Notes under the pieces: model-generated
What the model saw: the letters and a program-made list of their open reading frames with translations, nothing else
Databases searched by the model: none
Told to the model about the DNA's origin: nothing
Source: Climacium dendroides
Taxonomy: Eukaryota > Streptophyta > Bryopsida > Hypnales > Climaciaceae
Reading direction: 5' to 3'
DNA: 64,000 nt
Assembly (NCBI GenBank): GCA_950106755.1
Contig: OX467088.1
Location: 1,782,001 to 1,846,000 of the forward strand
Shown: positions 34,376 through 45,959 of the stretch, one piece after another
How positions within the stretch are numbered: the first letter of the stretch is position 1
How the letters are laid out: each line of letters starts with the position of its first letter
Program-made: the position numbers and the translations under genes

Positions 34376-34719
34376 CAATACGTCAATGAAAATCAGATCG
34401 GATTAGACCCCCCCAGTCCCGATGACGATTCCCTCCAAGATATCATTGAGGGCATGAAGGAGTCCGTGAAGGTCATGAATTGCTCTTACGAACTTTCTGC
34501 ATTAGGTCTACGTGTTGAGACGCGTCGCCGTAGAGTTTAAAATTCGACTTAGAGTTTACACTTCCGTGTGATTGAGCATGCAGGGGTCCAGGCATTTTGT
34601 ACTATGTATTTCAAGTGAATGACCATTCTTTGAGATTAATATATGAAGCTCTTTTTTTATCAATCATCTTCTGGCACAATGTTTCAGAATTTGTTTGTCC
34701 TCGAAGTCCTACTTGATCG

Positions 34720-35697
34720 ATGCAAAAGGCAGGAATTGAGCTTATTAATAATTATTTAGTGCAGGTCGAAGGTGTTCGCTTTTTGGAATCACTTGTGAAG
34801 CAAAAAATCACAAGGAGCCTCCTCTTTGGATCGGAAAAGGCACGATCGAGTGACTCCAAATCCGATGGTGGAAGCTGTGAAACGGCTCCCTTCTCTAAGC
34901 CCTACATGTTGCGCTCTGCCGCGGATGCCGCATCGGCTGCCATCGACTATTCAAAGGGGGATATTGAGGACGGCGTTGTGGACAGCCCCCCGAGTCGTGG
35001 ACCCGGAAGGACTCCTATCTGTTCTCCGTCGCTGTTGAAGCGCACATCCTCGAGCCACGGACGATCCGCATCACCAACTTCGTGCATGGGCACTCCCACA
35101 AGTCGGAAACTAAAGCTCTCGGTCGACAACGTTGTGAAATTTCCTCGGCTCGAGGATGACGTTCAAACTTCAACTCCATTAGCATCTATCCTCATTGTTG
35201 GAGTGGAATCAGATCCACTTCTAAAGGGAGATAAGGAGATTTTACTTCACGGGAAGGCTGTTTCCTTTTGTAAAACTTTGTGTGATGGTAATCCATCACT
35301 TCATTTGAAGTCTCGGGGAGCAAGGCGAACGCCGTCATCGGATAGTCTTCTTCGACAAAGAATTGTCAGAGAGCAAAGACATAGTATGGGCTCAAAATCT
35401 ACCAAGGCTGTAGTTGTAGACCTAAACCCTAAACCGATTCTACCAAGGCTGCCCCTCAAAGGTCCAAAATCTCATTCTGCTTTGGAGGTTCCCGAAAACA
35501 TGAGGAGGCCAAAGCGGAAAGCTAGGGCTACGCAGAGTTTGAATGATTGGGATACTTCTGATAGTCGAGGTCGGCTGCATTATCCTTCGAGGCGTGACGA
35601 TATTCTACGAGGGCTTGCAAAAGTGCAAGCAATGGAAGCAGCAAAGATTGAAAGTTCCGAAACCAAAGAAAAAAAGTGGGAGAAAATGTGCGAATAA
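34720..35697 (+). CDS. unknown basic, serine-rich protein of the 18.6-kb element
   Basis: 325 codons without a stop. The first part (about residues 1-45) could form a helix and the middle is rich in Ser, Pro, Arg and Lys (SPSLLKRTSSSHGRSASP), looking disordered and nuclear. The last 40 residues are charged and probably helical (a Lys-Glu-rich coil ending KKWEKMCE). No known domain recognised. A splice acceptor at about 34764 (TTTAGTGCAG) means the true exon may start there. It lies between the FCP1-like exon and the right end of the element on the same strand, so it may be cargo or a transposition accessory protein. Confidence 0.5.
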   Translation: MQKAGIELINNYLVQVEGVRFLESLVKQKITRSLLFGSEKARSSDSKSDGGSCETAPFSKPYMLRSAADAASAAIDYSKGDIEDGVVDSPPSRGPGRTPICSPSLLKRTSSSHGRSASPTSCMGTPTSRKLKLSVDNVVKFPRLEDDVQTSTPLASILIVGVESDPLLKGDKEILLHGKAVSFCKTLCDGNPSLHLKSRGARRTPSSDSLLRQRIVREQRHSMGSKSTKAVVVDLNPKPILPRLPLKGPKSHSALEVPENMRRPKRKARATQSLNDWDTSDSRGRLHYPSRRDDILRGLAKVQAMEAAKIESSETKEKKWEKMCE

Positions 35698-36214
35698 CAA
35701 AGACAAGTTTTAGAATCCATCAATTTTGTAGTCTCTTTTACCATGAGTAGAATGATTGTCAAATTGTAAGTACTCAGAGAAATTGAGTATGTACGGGCAT
35801 ATTGTAGTTATTATAAATAGCATAGCAAATATACAAAAACTAGAACACGGAGGAGGTGCTACGACATTTAACTATGAAGCACTTTATTGTTTTCACATGG
35901 ATTTCGGAAAATCAAAAATAAACTCAATGATTCGTTTGTTTTCACTGTAAATGATCTATTCTATTGCAAATGACACAGTTCCTCAAAGCTTTTTAATTGA
36001 TCATGAACTCATTCGCTTGATTAATTTCCTTGAAAGCACCTTTTGAACCATCGCATTATTAAATTGATTGTCATCATATAAAATCACCTCTTCTATCTCT
36101 TTAGATGCAACTTCTTGTTGATGTTGAGAAAACAGTTCTATTTATCATTGAGTTCAACAAATCTTTGTGAAATGGGGCTTTGGTTTTCAATTTTTGAAGT
36201 CTCAAAATGACCAT

Positions 36215-36242
36215 TTTGTCTCATTTTAACGAATAAGGCCTT
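36215..36242 (-). repeat. right inverted end of the 18.6-kb element
   Basis: Exact reverse complement of 17641-17668. A further ATTTTGAG-type word lies just inside (36199-36208). It is followed directly by ATAC, matching the bases before the left end. Confidence 0.8.
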
Positions 36243-36246
36243 ATAC

Positions 36247-36605
36247 TATGTTAGGATTTTTAGGATTGAAAAGATATTTGGTCCATAGTTCACGATTGTA
36301 GTGAAATAAGGTTATTTATTTTTGGGGTTTGTGATGTGAATTTCATCCCTTCAAATATAATGTTCATGATGTTTGGCTACATATTGAAATATAGGGTTTA
36401 AAATATGAAAATGTAGTTTAGGGTTCAACAAAAGATTTGAATTAGCGTTTAGGGTATGAAGGTACTTTCCACGATTATGAAGTTCTACCTCTAAGCATTC
36501 ATTCTTGATCTGGATTTTTTAGGTAATCCTAATTGAAATACACAAAACAACGTACAATAAACAATAGAATAAAAATCAACATGTGAAAAGTAACTAGAAA
36601 CAGAA
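36247..36605. other. MULE left-arm remainder, no gene
   Basis: AT-rich, with scattered TTTAGGGT words (for example near 36420 and 36450). It separates the right end of the nested element from the last exon of the minus-strand gene. Confidence 0.4.
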
Positions 36606-39600
36606 TCACATAGATGATAAAGACATAGACTGAGAGTGGTCACTACTCTCAGTGGATGAGGTCTCCTGCTTTGATTCTACAGCTATCTCATCTACAAATT
36701 GCAGAATTCTAGGGTCTACAAATTTAGACTTTCTCTGTCTACAAAAATCCTCTTGACAGGCCAATGTCCCAGCTAGAGCCTCTGTATACGATGGCAACAC
36801 AAAGGGCTTCTTTGGGCTTGATAAAAAAGAGGATAGAGTGAAAAATGGCCGGGGAGCAAGTGGATTGCAAGTTATGCTGCAAATGAGAAAATGATTATTA
36901 GGAATGATAAAAAGATCATGTTCATGAAGAAAGAAACTTGTAGGATAAAGTCAAATTAAAGTGATTGAATAGTATACAGCTATTTGTAGAAAATGTAGAA
37001 AAAACAAGCAGGGGTAGACTTACTTACTGAAACGAGACTTCTTCACGATGTGGGGAACTTCAAGTTCTTGAGCTCCATCATCGTCAGAATCTAGTACGAC
37101 AGGTGCAAGTGACGGTGGAACATCTCTCTCCACGCGAATCATTGGGGCCAAAATAGCTTCAAAAATTCCCTTGTCTTCTTCAAGTGCAATGATGTGTCTG
37201 CTCAAAATCCTGCAAGCGTGGATGGAAGCCCCTAATCCCCAAACAAAACAAAACAAATTACAACAGCACTCAATAAGAATAGAAGAACAAATAATAATCA
37301 ATCTAAACAATAAAAGACAGTAAATGCTCAAGAAAATACTTGTCGTTGCAGTGCAATCAATAACAACATCGTTGGCAAATGTTGATGCTTCTATCAACAT
37401 CTGCATGAAACGGGGATCCTTTTCTCTTGCACCCCTCCAAGGTTTGAAATTGCTATCCATGGTCAACGTCTCTCTCTTCGTGAAATTCTGAATAACATCA
37501 TCAACTGCCACGTCTATTCCTAGCTCCTTCAGCTTGGGGCATGGCTGGAATTGAAACTTGGAAGGACCAATACCATCCAAGTTCCGGACCAGCAACATGA
37601 CACGGAAGAACTGTGTCTGCAGAAGTGAAGTGGTGCCAAGTAAATAAGTCTAAATTGAATGAACAAATCTAAACTATTAGTTGCCAAAACAAACCCATTG
37701 AAGCACAAATGTAATCAATTAAGACAATCCAAAGAAAAGTTACCCAAAAAATCACTACTTGAAATAGAAGATGGAAAATTGAAGAATGAAAGTATGCACG
37801 TCAACAAAGGATGAGTACATGAATAAAACAAGGAACAATGAAGGATGTACATACCGTACTTCCAGTAGAGATCGGTGAAGCTAGGTGAAGCCAATTGGTT
37901 TTCCACCAATCCTTCATCTTCTGAAACGAATATGTTGCAGCATACTTCAAAATCGTAGCCTTCGCGAGAGGACTCCGAGAATGAATAATAAGTAATGCAC
38001 CATCATCATGCAAATGACCATCAGCAAACTCGAAGACCGCCTCCAGCCAAGAAGGGTCGGCTGTGTTCCATTTCGGAACATTATTTGTAGGTACTGATAG
38101 ACCTGGGACAGGCAACCCCTTAGGCATGTCCACAATCACAAGGTCTACTCGGGGTTTATTGCTTGGAGCACTACGGAAGAAACGCACCTTCTCTCCTTTG
38201 TGCTGCAAAATCATTCAATTGATTAGGAACCAGACCAGAAATGTTTGAAAACCCCAACATAAAAAACAAATGGATGAAAATGAAAATGCCAACCTTGTCA
38301 ACAAAATTGACAATGTCGTGGTATACTTTGGGAAGAGGATCGGCCAGGACATCCATAAGAGAGTAATTCAGAAGCAACTCGTGAATAGAAATCTCTGAAT
38401 CCGGAAAGTACTCTACAACGGATGGACCATGCTGCATCTCGTCATTGCTGAGTGAAGCATACTCAGCATCACGCTTAGTGCCACGTGAATTTGTGCGTTG
38501 GTGCTGGGAAGCCGCGTCATTGCAAGATGAAGGTAAGACATCCTTTGGGGGCCTCTTCCCCTTCTCCTTCTCCGCCGTTGGTACCCGCTTGGACTCAACA
38601 ACCTTCTTTGTCTTCTTTGTGGCTCTCTCCTTTGCCTTGTCCACCGCCTCGAAGTTCTTGAGTGCAATCTTCTTGTCTGCGTCGTCTCTCTTTTTGATTG
38701 CTTTTGCCTTTGCATCCTCATTAAGGCCAGCAAACTCATCAAACTCCTCGACCACGTTTTGGGTATTGATTGACCGCTTTAGATGCTCCTCAGGCAACGG
38801 CGTGAATTCCGACGGGCAGTCCAAGTACCACGCACCGGATTTCAAATGTAAGCTCGTCCACCATCTCAATTGTGACGCTGAGAACATACAATGCTCTGAA
38901 GTGACATCCAACCATGTTCCTAAAAATGGAGGAAGGTCGCGCTTCGCAATTGCCCCCTTGGGTAACAACTCATACTTGAAATACCTGTAAGGAACAAATA
39001 CTTCAAAATACAGAAACTGATTCAACGGCCGCAATCAAAAAACATACTCAAGCATATCACAATGGCATTAAGATATCAGATGTTTACCGATAGATCACCC
39101 GTTTGACAACTAGGTTAGAGCCTTTGTGTTTTTTGAAGTCATCTGACTTCCTAAAGACATCATGTCCCTTGAACTGGGGCAAGAAAACATGGTCCCAAAC
39201 TCGAATTCTCCAATCTTCAACATAATCTGGAAAACTGTCGGGCTCCATAGGAGAGTCCAAAGCCAACTTGAGTTGGTCTTTCTTCACAATGTTATCAAAC
39301 ATTTTAGCTCCCGTGTCTTGTATCTGCAAGGCCATTAAAAGTGAAGTGGTATTCTACAAAATACTTTGCACTCCAAATTACAAAAACGGTCAAATGTCAC
39401 AACGGAACAGATGACAACCAAAAAATGAGATGAATGAAACATGATAGAAATGAAAGAAAAACACTTACTCTAGCATACCAACATGCCTTCACTAGGAAAG
39501 ACTTCAGTTCTATCTCTCCGGCTGGCTTTAATGGAAACCTTCTTGCCTCCCTTGTCTGAACTGATGAGTTCCACCATCTGAGCCACTTTACCTTATGCTC

Positions 39601-40948
39601 CTTACTAACATTGCAAGTTGCCACGGACTGCAACTTTTCTAGAGTCATCTCTGGAGTGATGTTTGAGCTCCAGTGACGCTCGATCTGACACCACAAATCA
39701 CATCTAGTTAAGTGAACAAAATGAAATCAGAAGAATAAAAAAAGGTAAAGTCTAAAGGGATGTTATCATACCTCTTGAAGCCACTTATTTCCCAGATTGG
39801 GATTGGCAACGGCAGTCAATTTCCCCAATTTTTGAACTAACTTAGCTGTCTTCTCTTTCGTACCTAACCTCATGGCATCCAAGACACCCTCCTCTGATTG
39901 TAGGTCCTTAGGTGTCTCTTCCCTATACAACCTAACTGCTAGGTCAGCGGCCGCTGCTATCTCATACTGCAAAACCACATGGAAGTGAGAAAACCATTGA
40001 AAGCATTGATGTTTCTAAACACCTCTACTATAGAAAAAATATGCACATGATTTGAGAGAATCATTACCCAATAGATGAATGAAGTGAACACTTCAACCGA
40101 CATTGAGTACCAACTCTTACGCAGATTTTGTTGGCATTGAGTCATTTCAGTCTCATTTAAATGCTCAGAGAACTTCTCAAGCGGCAGCATGCCATATTTT
40201 TGAACATGGTATAGTGTATGGACAAGACTGGTCTTGATGAATGAGCTTTTTGTATGCCTGAAACGGAGGCAAAAACACATCAATTTCTTCCTACACGATC
40301 ACATAGAAAAGACAAAATGATGAACTACTTGCAAAGGAGCACTCACTTATTAATGTCGTGCATAGCATGCATGACATCACCAATCCTCCCCTTAGTGTCA
40401 AGAATGATGGAATCCACCAAAATATGCCAATCCCGGTCACGGTTGTGGTGTTTGCTGATGTAAGAGGTCCATGCCAAAAGTCTGTGGTTGCCGTCACAAA
40501 CGAAGAACTTAGACCCTTGAAAGTTTTGGAGGCCTGGGGTGGAAGACAACATTGCATTGAATTTGTCGTTCTCTTCATTCCACATCGGCCCCCAAGCCTC
40601 TCTTTCCGCATCAGACACCATCTCAGTCTCCCCCTGCTCATTAGTGAGGGACACATAAAAAACATTCGATCCATCTCTGTACCCATGAACGAACTCCTGC
40701 TCCAATTTGGTAAGATCGCTTTGAAGTGCGGGTCTAACCATGGGCATTTGGACAAGGCGACACAATGGAATCCGAATCCGAGATATAGAGGTAGGTTTTA
40801 GGCGTAATTCGGCAATGGAGGCTACAGAGTTCACCTTCTGAGACCTCCTATAAGCGTCCTCGGTTTGGAATTTTTCTTCATCTTCCCCTTCGTCTTGGTG
40901 AATATTCTCAACCTCAATGTCAACATCAGTAGTGGTAACAAGCTCCAT
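36606..40948 (-). CDS. ParB-like/permuted amino-methyltransferase-like protein, intact ten-exon gene
   Basis: My model: exons 40948-40347, 40257-40068, 39966-39772, 39684-39469, 39323-39088, 38984-38294, 38202-37855, 37616-37340, 37231-37024 and 36876-36606. All introns are GT-AG, phases agree, and the sum is 3234 bases with no internal stop (1077 residues). Exon 1 carries KFFVCDGNHRLLAWTSY, the D-G-x-H-R motif of ParB/Srx-type nuclease folds. Exon 6 has a long lysine-rich coiled coil. Exon 7 has VDLVIVDMPKG, placed like methyltransferase motif IV (usually D-P-P-Y). Exons 8-9 have VVIDCTATT then a strand ending HIIALEED, placed like motif I and the acidic end of strand 2. Motif IV before motif I is the permuted order of beta-class N4/N6 methylases. 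The atypical DMPKG makes catalysis uncertain. It is clearly paralogous to 28449-33189. The first ATG may be preceded by further exons. Confidence 0.7.
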
Positions 40949-41094
40949 TGTACCCTCCAAAACTTAAATTGGTGAACCTACTTCCACCTGAATCGAAGTC
41001 ATACAAGCCATCCAATAATGTCATTAGTAAGAAACAAGTCGAAGAAGTGAGTCACTCATGAAGTACATGAACAATGAATGAACTACATATCCCG

Positions 41095-41530
41095 GGGTCC
41101 CCCAGTTCACTGGGTGACCTAGCTGATCAAACGAATGCACTCCCCCCCTCCCCTCGGCGCCAAAGGCAAGACCGGGGCGGGGGAGTCTTGATCCAAATAC
41201 ATACAGACTAAAATAAAATGGGGAGACCCTGCGGACGAATCCAGGGGCCCCGGGGTTCACCCTCGACGGAGCAGATCAACATGAATGCACTCCCCCCCTT
41301 CCCTCGGCGCCGAAGGCAAGGCCGGGGCGGGGGAGTCCTGATCCAAACACATCCAGCCTGAAATGAAATGGGGAGACCCGCGGACGAATCCAGGGGCCCC
41401 GGGGCTCACCCTTGACGGAGCAGATCAACACGAATGCGCTCCCCCCCTCCCCTCGGCGCCGAAGGCACGGCTGGACCGGGGAGACCTAATCCAAGAACAT
41501 ACAGACAGGAAAGAAATGGAGCGACCTAGA
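41095..41530. repeat. GC-rich minisatellite, about three 149-bp units
   Basis: Units share GAATGCACTCCCCCCCT, CCTCGGCGCCGAAGGCA, GGCGGGGGAGTC and ATCCAGGGGCCCCGGGG, at spacings of about 148-150 bp (starting near 41126, 41274 and 41424). The GC content contrasts sharply with the surroundings. It lies 150-580 bp upstream of the ParB-methyltransferase-like gene, so it could be a promoter-associated CpG-rich repeat. Confidence 0.88.
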
Positions 41531-41784
41531 ACCCTAAACCTTCTTAATTTTTCTGAGAGAAACAAGGATTGACAGGAATGCAAAGTTTGAATACCTCTGA
41601 GCTCTGAGTTGTTGGTCCTTCTGTTGACTTCATGGGATGGATCACTTCTTCCTGATCGTTGTTGTTCTGATCGTGTTCTTTGCTTCTCTACGCCTCCGCG
41701 GCTATGCTCCTAGTTTTCCATTTCTTCGCCATGTCCGCTTTCTAGGTTAGAAGAAGCACAACAGAAATGTGTTGAGAGTAAGGA

Positions 41785-42330
41785 ATGAGCTTTGTTACAA
41801 AGAGATACAAAATAACGTGGACCCCTAGTTGTAACGGGGACTTTCTCGAGTTTGTATGGTCATCAGCTGATTCATTCTTGGATATCCTAATGGTACTTCC
41901 AAGATACAATATTGCAAAGGGAAAGGGAACTGCGAATACCAAGTATATTTACTTACCGAATGATGCAATCTCTCTTGGCCAATGCTACACCTTGGCGGCT
42001 CTTCCTCAGGGACACTTACAATATGCTCACTCTTTGAAATGAGATCTATATTGAAGTCGTCTACATGCATTACAACACTTTGAGTTTGTTCACGTGACTG
42101 GGACTCAGTCAATGATACAACCTTCTTACTTCTATTTCTTGACCTCTGCAACTCTTTCCTAGAAGAAAATAATGTTCTTCCTCTCTTCCTCCTTTTCCTA
42201 GAACCATGTTGAATTCCATCGCTTGTGATATCTGGTGTAAGCATATGACTAACACTACATACATACGACCATTGTATGTAGTGATAATTATCAATGAGAA
42301 ATAGGATAGTGTAGTTGGATAGAACCATCT
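41785..42330 (-). CDS. possible exons of a nuclear protein (uncertain)
   Basis: On the minus strand a frame from about 42330 to 41970 contains GSRKRRKRGRTLF and NRSKKVV, basic clusters like nuclear localisation signals, then an acidic segment. It ends at a consensus donor (GTAAGTAAAT) near 41957. A possible next exon follows a TTCGCAG acceptor near 41935 and stops near 41825. These could be 5' exons of the ParB-methyltransferase-like gene downstream, as its paralogue also has a basic N-terminal extension, or a separate small gene. No domain recognised. Confidence 0.25.
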
Positions 42331-42359
42331 CTGCATTCAGGGTTTAGGGAAATCAATCA

Positions 42360-43035
42360 TATTATTGGGACTACTTTCGTTCTCAAAGTGTCAGAACTAT
42401 TCAAATTCAAATTCCTCTAATCAATTCATGATTTCACCATACTCAACATTTGAACCCCAATAATTGTTTTTGAAGTACTTCACGATTTTCTACTTTGATT
42501 TATGAAATCCCACATCACACAAGTACCCTCTTTTATAGGCTTGTGTCCATAATTCAGTTATTAGAATATTGGTGACTATTGGTAATTGAAGCTAAATCTG
42601 CATAGTCTACTCTATTCGATTTGATGAACTAATGGTCCAATTTTTATAATGTTCGAAACTCGCGTACAAAGAAGATCTACATATTTTCATGTTGTTATTG
42701 TGCCACAATCTAACTATTAAGCTTAATAAAGTTCAATTCATTTGGCGTTCATGTTACTTTCATTCAATGGACAGTTGAACGCATTTCCTTAATTCCAAGC
42801 GCAACCGTCTGTATTAGTAACTCTTTAAAGTATATTATATACGGGTCGCTATTATATTAATGAATATTAATTGTAGATGCTAACGTTGGAAATCCTAGAT
42901 TGTCAAATCCATTTTAATCTCATTCATATGGCCATGCAGTACGCTTAGGAAGGGTGCTCAGTTCAAACGTACTTGATCGTTGAAATAGTTTAGGTCATAT
43001 TGTTCTTGTCAATAGTGGGATTCGATTTTGGGAAC
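42360..43035. other. intergenic, no gene seen
   Basis: AT-rich spacer between divergent genes (minus-strand exons to the left, transposase to the right). It probably holds the promoter of the MULE transposase; I see no decisive TATA box. Confidence 0.35.
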
Positions 43036-45225
43036 ATGGCCTCCCTTCGAGCGGATGGCCATGAGGTTCCTCTCTTTCTCCCTCTTGGAGATCAGGATTT
43101 TATTGTGGTTTCTGCTCACTTTCTTCATGTATGTTTTGGATTTGTCATGTCTAGTATCTATGTTGAAGAGGAAGTATTCTCTAAGTTCGGAACTTTAAGA
43201 GAGTCAATCCATATGCAGAGAATGGTAATTGATGACAATCATTTCTGGCATCTTCGGGAAGGGCGCTATCGAGCTTACGGTTTACCATTTGTTATGAGGG
43301 TAGACTCCACTGAGATGTTACATCGGCATTCCGAACATTCTACAGTGGACATGCCTCCTTCCCATCGTGACAACCAAAACACTTCTGAAAGTGAGCATGT
43401 CACAAATATTGTCACTCCTTTTCCTTTATTCACTGTAAAGCAAGAACCCAATGACCTTGTTATAGATCTGTCAAGTGAGTCCGAAGGAGAGTCTCCAAAC
43501 CAGCCAATACTTCCTAGTACAGTCTCTGACGATGCCCTCAACACATTGTCTACGACAAAGCTAATGCCTTCTAGTAGTCCTGCTTTGTCCACGTACTCGC
43601 GTCCACCAACATATCCCGGTTGTGCATCCGCAATTAGTATTGTGGGTTGCCTATGGAAGCTAGCGTCTATACGTGGTTCTCGAAATGAAGTAGCATCATT
43701 AGACTATGATGCACTTATCCATCACAAGGTTCAGTACCTTCCTGCTAATTTTGACGGAGATGTAGTTTTTGAGTTGCCTTCTCTTTTGATGCCGACTTCA
43801 TCATCTGCTGCTGGGAAGTTACAAGGCATGGATAAACGTTATGATGGACACGCTTGGTGTAGGACAATGACATCTAACATCAACAATCACGATGGTTTGA
43901 AGTTTAGGAAATCTTCCTGTGGAGGCCATCTTATTTGTAAGAATTCAGAATGCAACTACTTGAAGCGTTCTTCTCAGCCAAACAAGACTGAGTGGTGTGG
44001 TTTCACTTCTGGACCATTTCGTATTGGTGCCATTCCTGCAAAGGATTCTACCCTCCTTTGTAAGATATGCAAATGTCCGCCTCATTGCATCAATGTCTGT
44101 GATGCTCGAATCTATTACATTTTTGGTGATTCTGCAAGCATGACAAGAGCTTGCATTCATTTGGGGAATCATGTGCATCCGGTCACTTCCGGAACATATA
44201 GAGAGTCTTTAGGTGTTGTGTCCGAACTCATTGCTGGCGAGGTTTCCAAAACCCCTAGTGCCACTAACTCTGTCATTGCCCTAGCAACTAGCAAGCAATT
44301 TCTTGATAGCCACTTGATACACAACGGTGAAGGTCCAAAGCAGATGTTGCAAGGGAATCCGTTAGATGATATAATGGACAAGTTCCAGATACTAAGTTCT
44401 CCTAATATCCGAAATGTTATTTCGTCTTTCCGTTCAAGTGGCAAAAGTGGGATAATAGATAGTATCATGAATATGAAAAGGAATTTGAGGTTTGAGTACA
44501 TCCATGATAGTGTGTTTCCTGGTCAAGGCAAAGAGAAGGTTTACTTGTTTAAGATGCTTGTAGAAGGGCCAAGGAGTGGTGTGGACCTTGTCAAACAGAT
44601 GCAACCGGGTGGAGATCTGGAGAACGCATGGCTCATGTTTGACCATGTCAAGCGGGTTAAAGACTGGACAACCATGGCTTGCCATGTTTACGATACAGGA
44701 TGCCGGAAAGTGATGACAATAGCTGTGTGTGATATGCAATCTGAGGACACTGAGGTTCAATGCATCATGTAGAGATCTTTGAACAGAGTCATAAGACGCA
44801 ATGGCATTGAGAATCCAAATTTTAAAGGCTTTATGGCTGATAGCACACAAGCGAATTGGAATGCCGTTCGAATTGTCTATGGATCAGGAGATCCCAAAAC
44901 AAAGATGGTGAATCAAGAGCAGACATGTCTTTTACATTGGAGTACCTCTTTGCATCACCATACACAGAAGCTCATCAAGACGGACTTGCAACACCAACAT
45001 ACTCAACTTTGTAAGCAATACAAAGACTCCAAAACTATGGACGAAGCTGAGACGCGTTACCTAGCGATACGATCTTGGTGGCTTTCATCTGGAGCAGCTT
45101 GGGAATATGCTATGAGGGAACTCGAGTTGTGGCTTGCATTTTGGCACTTTCGATATCATCAGTGGGGCGGGTTCATGCAAATGGTAATTTTCCTACCTTA
45201 GAGCATCGCCACCAGCTGCTCCTAA

Positions 45226-45375
45226 CACTACTAGAAAATTTCGTATTTCTGTTGTTTTGGTCGCGTTGATCCGGTCAAAATCTGACAAAAATCTGTTGAA
45301 ACCAACAGATTTCTGTCAGATTTTGACCGGATCAACGCGACCAAAACAACAGAAAAATGAAATTTTCTAGTAGTG
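45226..45375. mobile_element. 150-bp CACTA-type MITE in the transposase intron
   Basis: An almost perfect foldback: CACTACTAGAAAATTTC at 45226 is mirrored at the 45375 end, and the arms stay complementary nearly to the centre. TAA lies directly on both sides (45223-45225 and 45376-45378), a 3-bp target duplication. It sits inside the MULE transposase intron, so it inserted after the MULE gene formed and probably did no harm. Confidence 0.92.
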
Positions 45376-45959
45376 TAATGGCCTCGGCAACGGCACTTTC
45401 TATTTGCTGTGCATTTTTAGTGGAGAATGGCTCCACACCAGCATCCCGTCACGCTACTAATTCTACTGTCTCTTCCGTCACTCTCACATTTGCTCGGCAA
45501 AAGAGGGTCTTTGTAGAGGGCAATTTTATAGTCACGCTAATTTGGTCAACGACTCAATGTAGACTATGGCCTCTGTGGATGCTAACGTGGAGGTAATAGA
45601 GGGTAGTGGGGGATGTATAAAGAAGGGGAAGAACTTTCGTGAGGCTGAGAAAAAGCAACTGTGCTTTTCTTTTTTGTACATTTCATGGGATCCAAAGCAA
45701 GGGACCGGACAGAAGAGTGGAAATTTTTAAAGACACATCACAGAGATAAGAAATCATATTTCAAGTGAACCCATGCCTAACCTTCAAAGTGTGTAGAGAT
45801 GCTTTGGAAGCAATTCTTCAACAATGCACACTCCACACATGTTTGAAGGATGGACAAAATCCACAAATAAAAATGATAAAAGAATTTCTACTTAAGAATA
45901 TAAGATTATATAAGAATTTACATCTAAATAAAATTAAAGAATCTATAAATATTAAGAAG

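Larger units (their letters stand above)
17641..36242. mobile_element. 18.6-kb DNA transposon with DUF7869 transposase-like gene and cargo
   Basis: The first 28 bases (starting AAGGCCTTATTCGTTAAAAT) are repeated exactly, in reverse complement, at 36215-36242. The tetranucleotide ATAC sits on both outer edges (17637-17640 and 36243-36246). Inside are an intact DUF7869 gene (minus strand), a ParB-methyltransferase-like pseudogene, an FCP1-like phosphatase and an unknown basic protein (plus strand). About twenty copies of a 23-bp palindrome lie between 21.3 and 31.6 kb and nowhere else that I found in the window. The perfect ends and intact gene suggest recent insertion. The element lies in the left arm of a MULE. 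I do not know a described superfamily with this combination. Confidence 0.75.

Noticed and set aside
38445..38990. 181-codon plus-strand ORF
   Set aside because: Antisense of the lysine-rich coiled-coil exon of the spliced minus-strand gene; AAG-rich sense codons read as Phe/Leu/Ser on the other strand.
40358..40801. 147-codon plus-strand ORF
   Set aside because: Antisense shadow of exon 1 of the ParB-methyltransferase-like gene.
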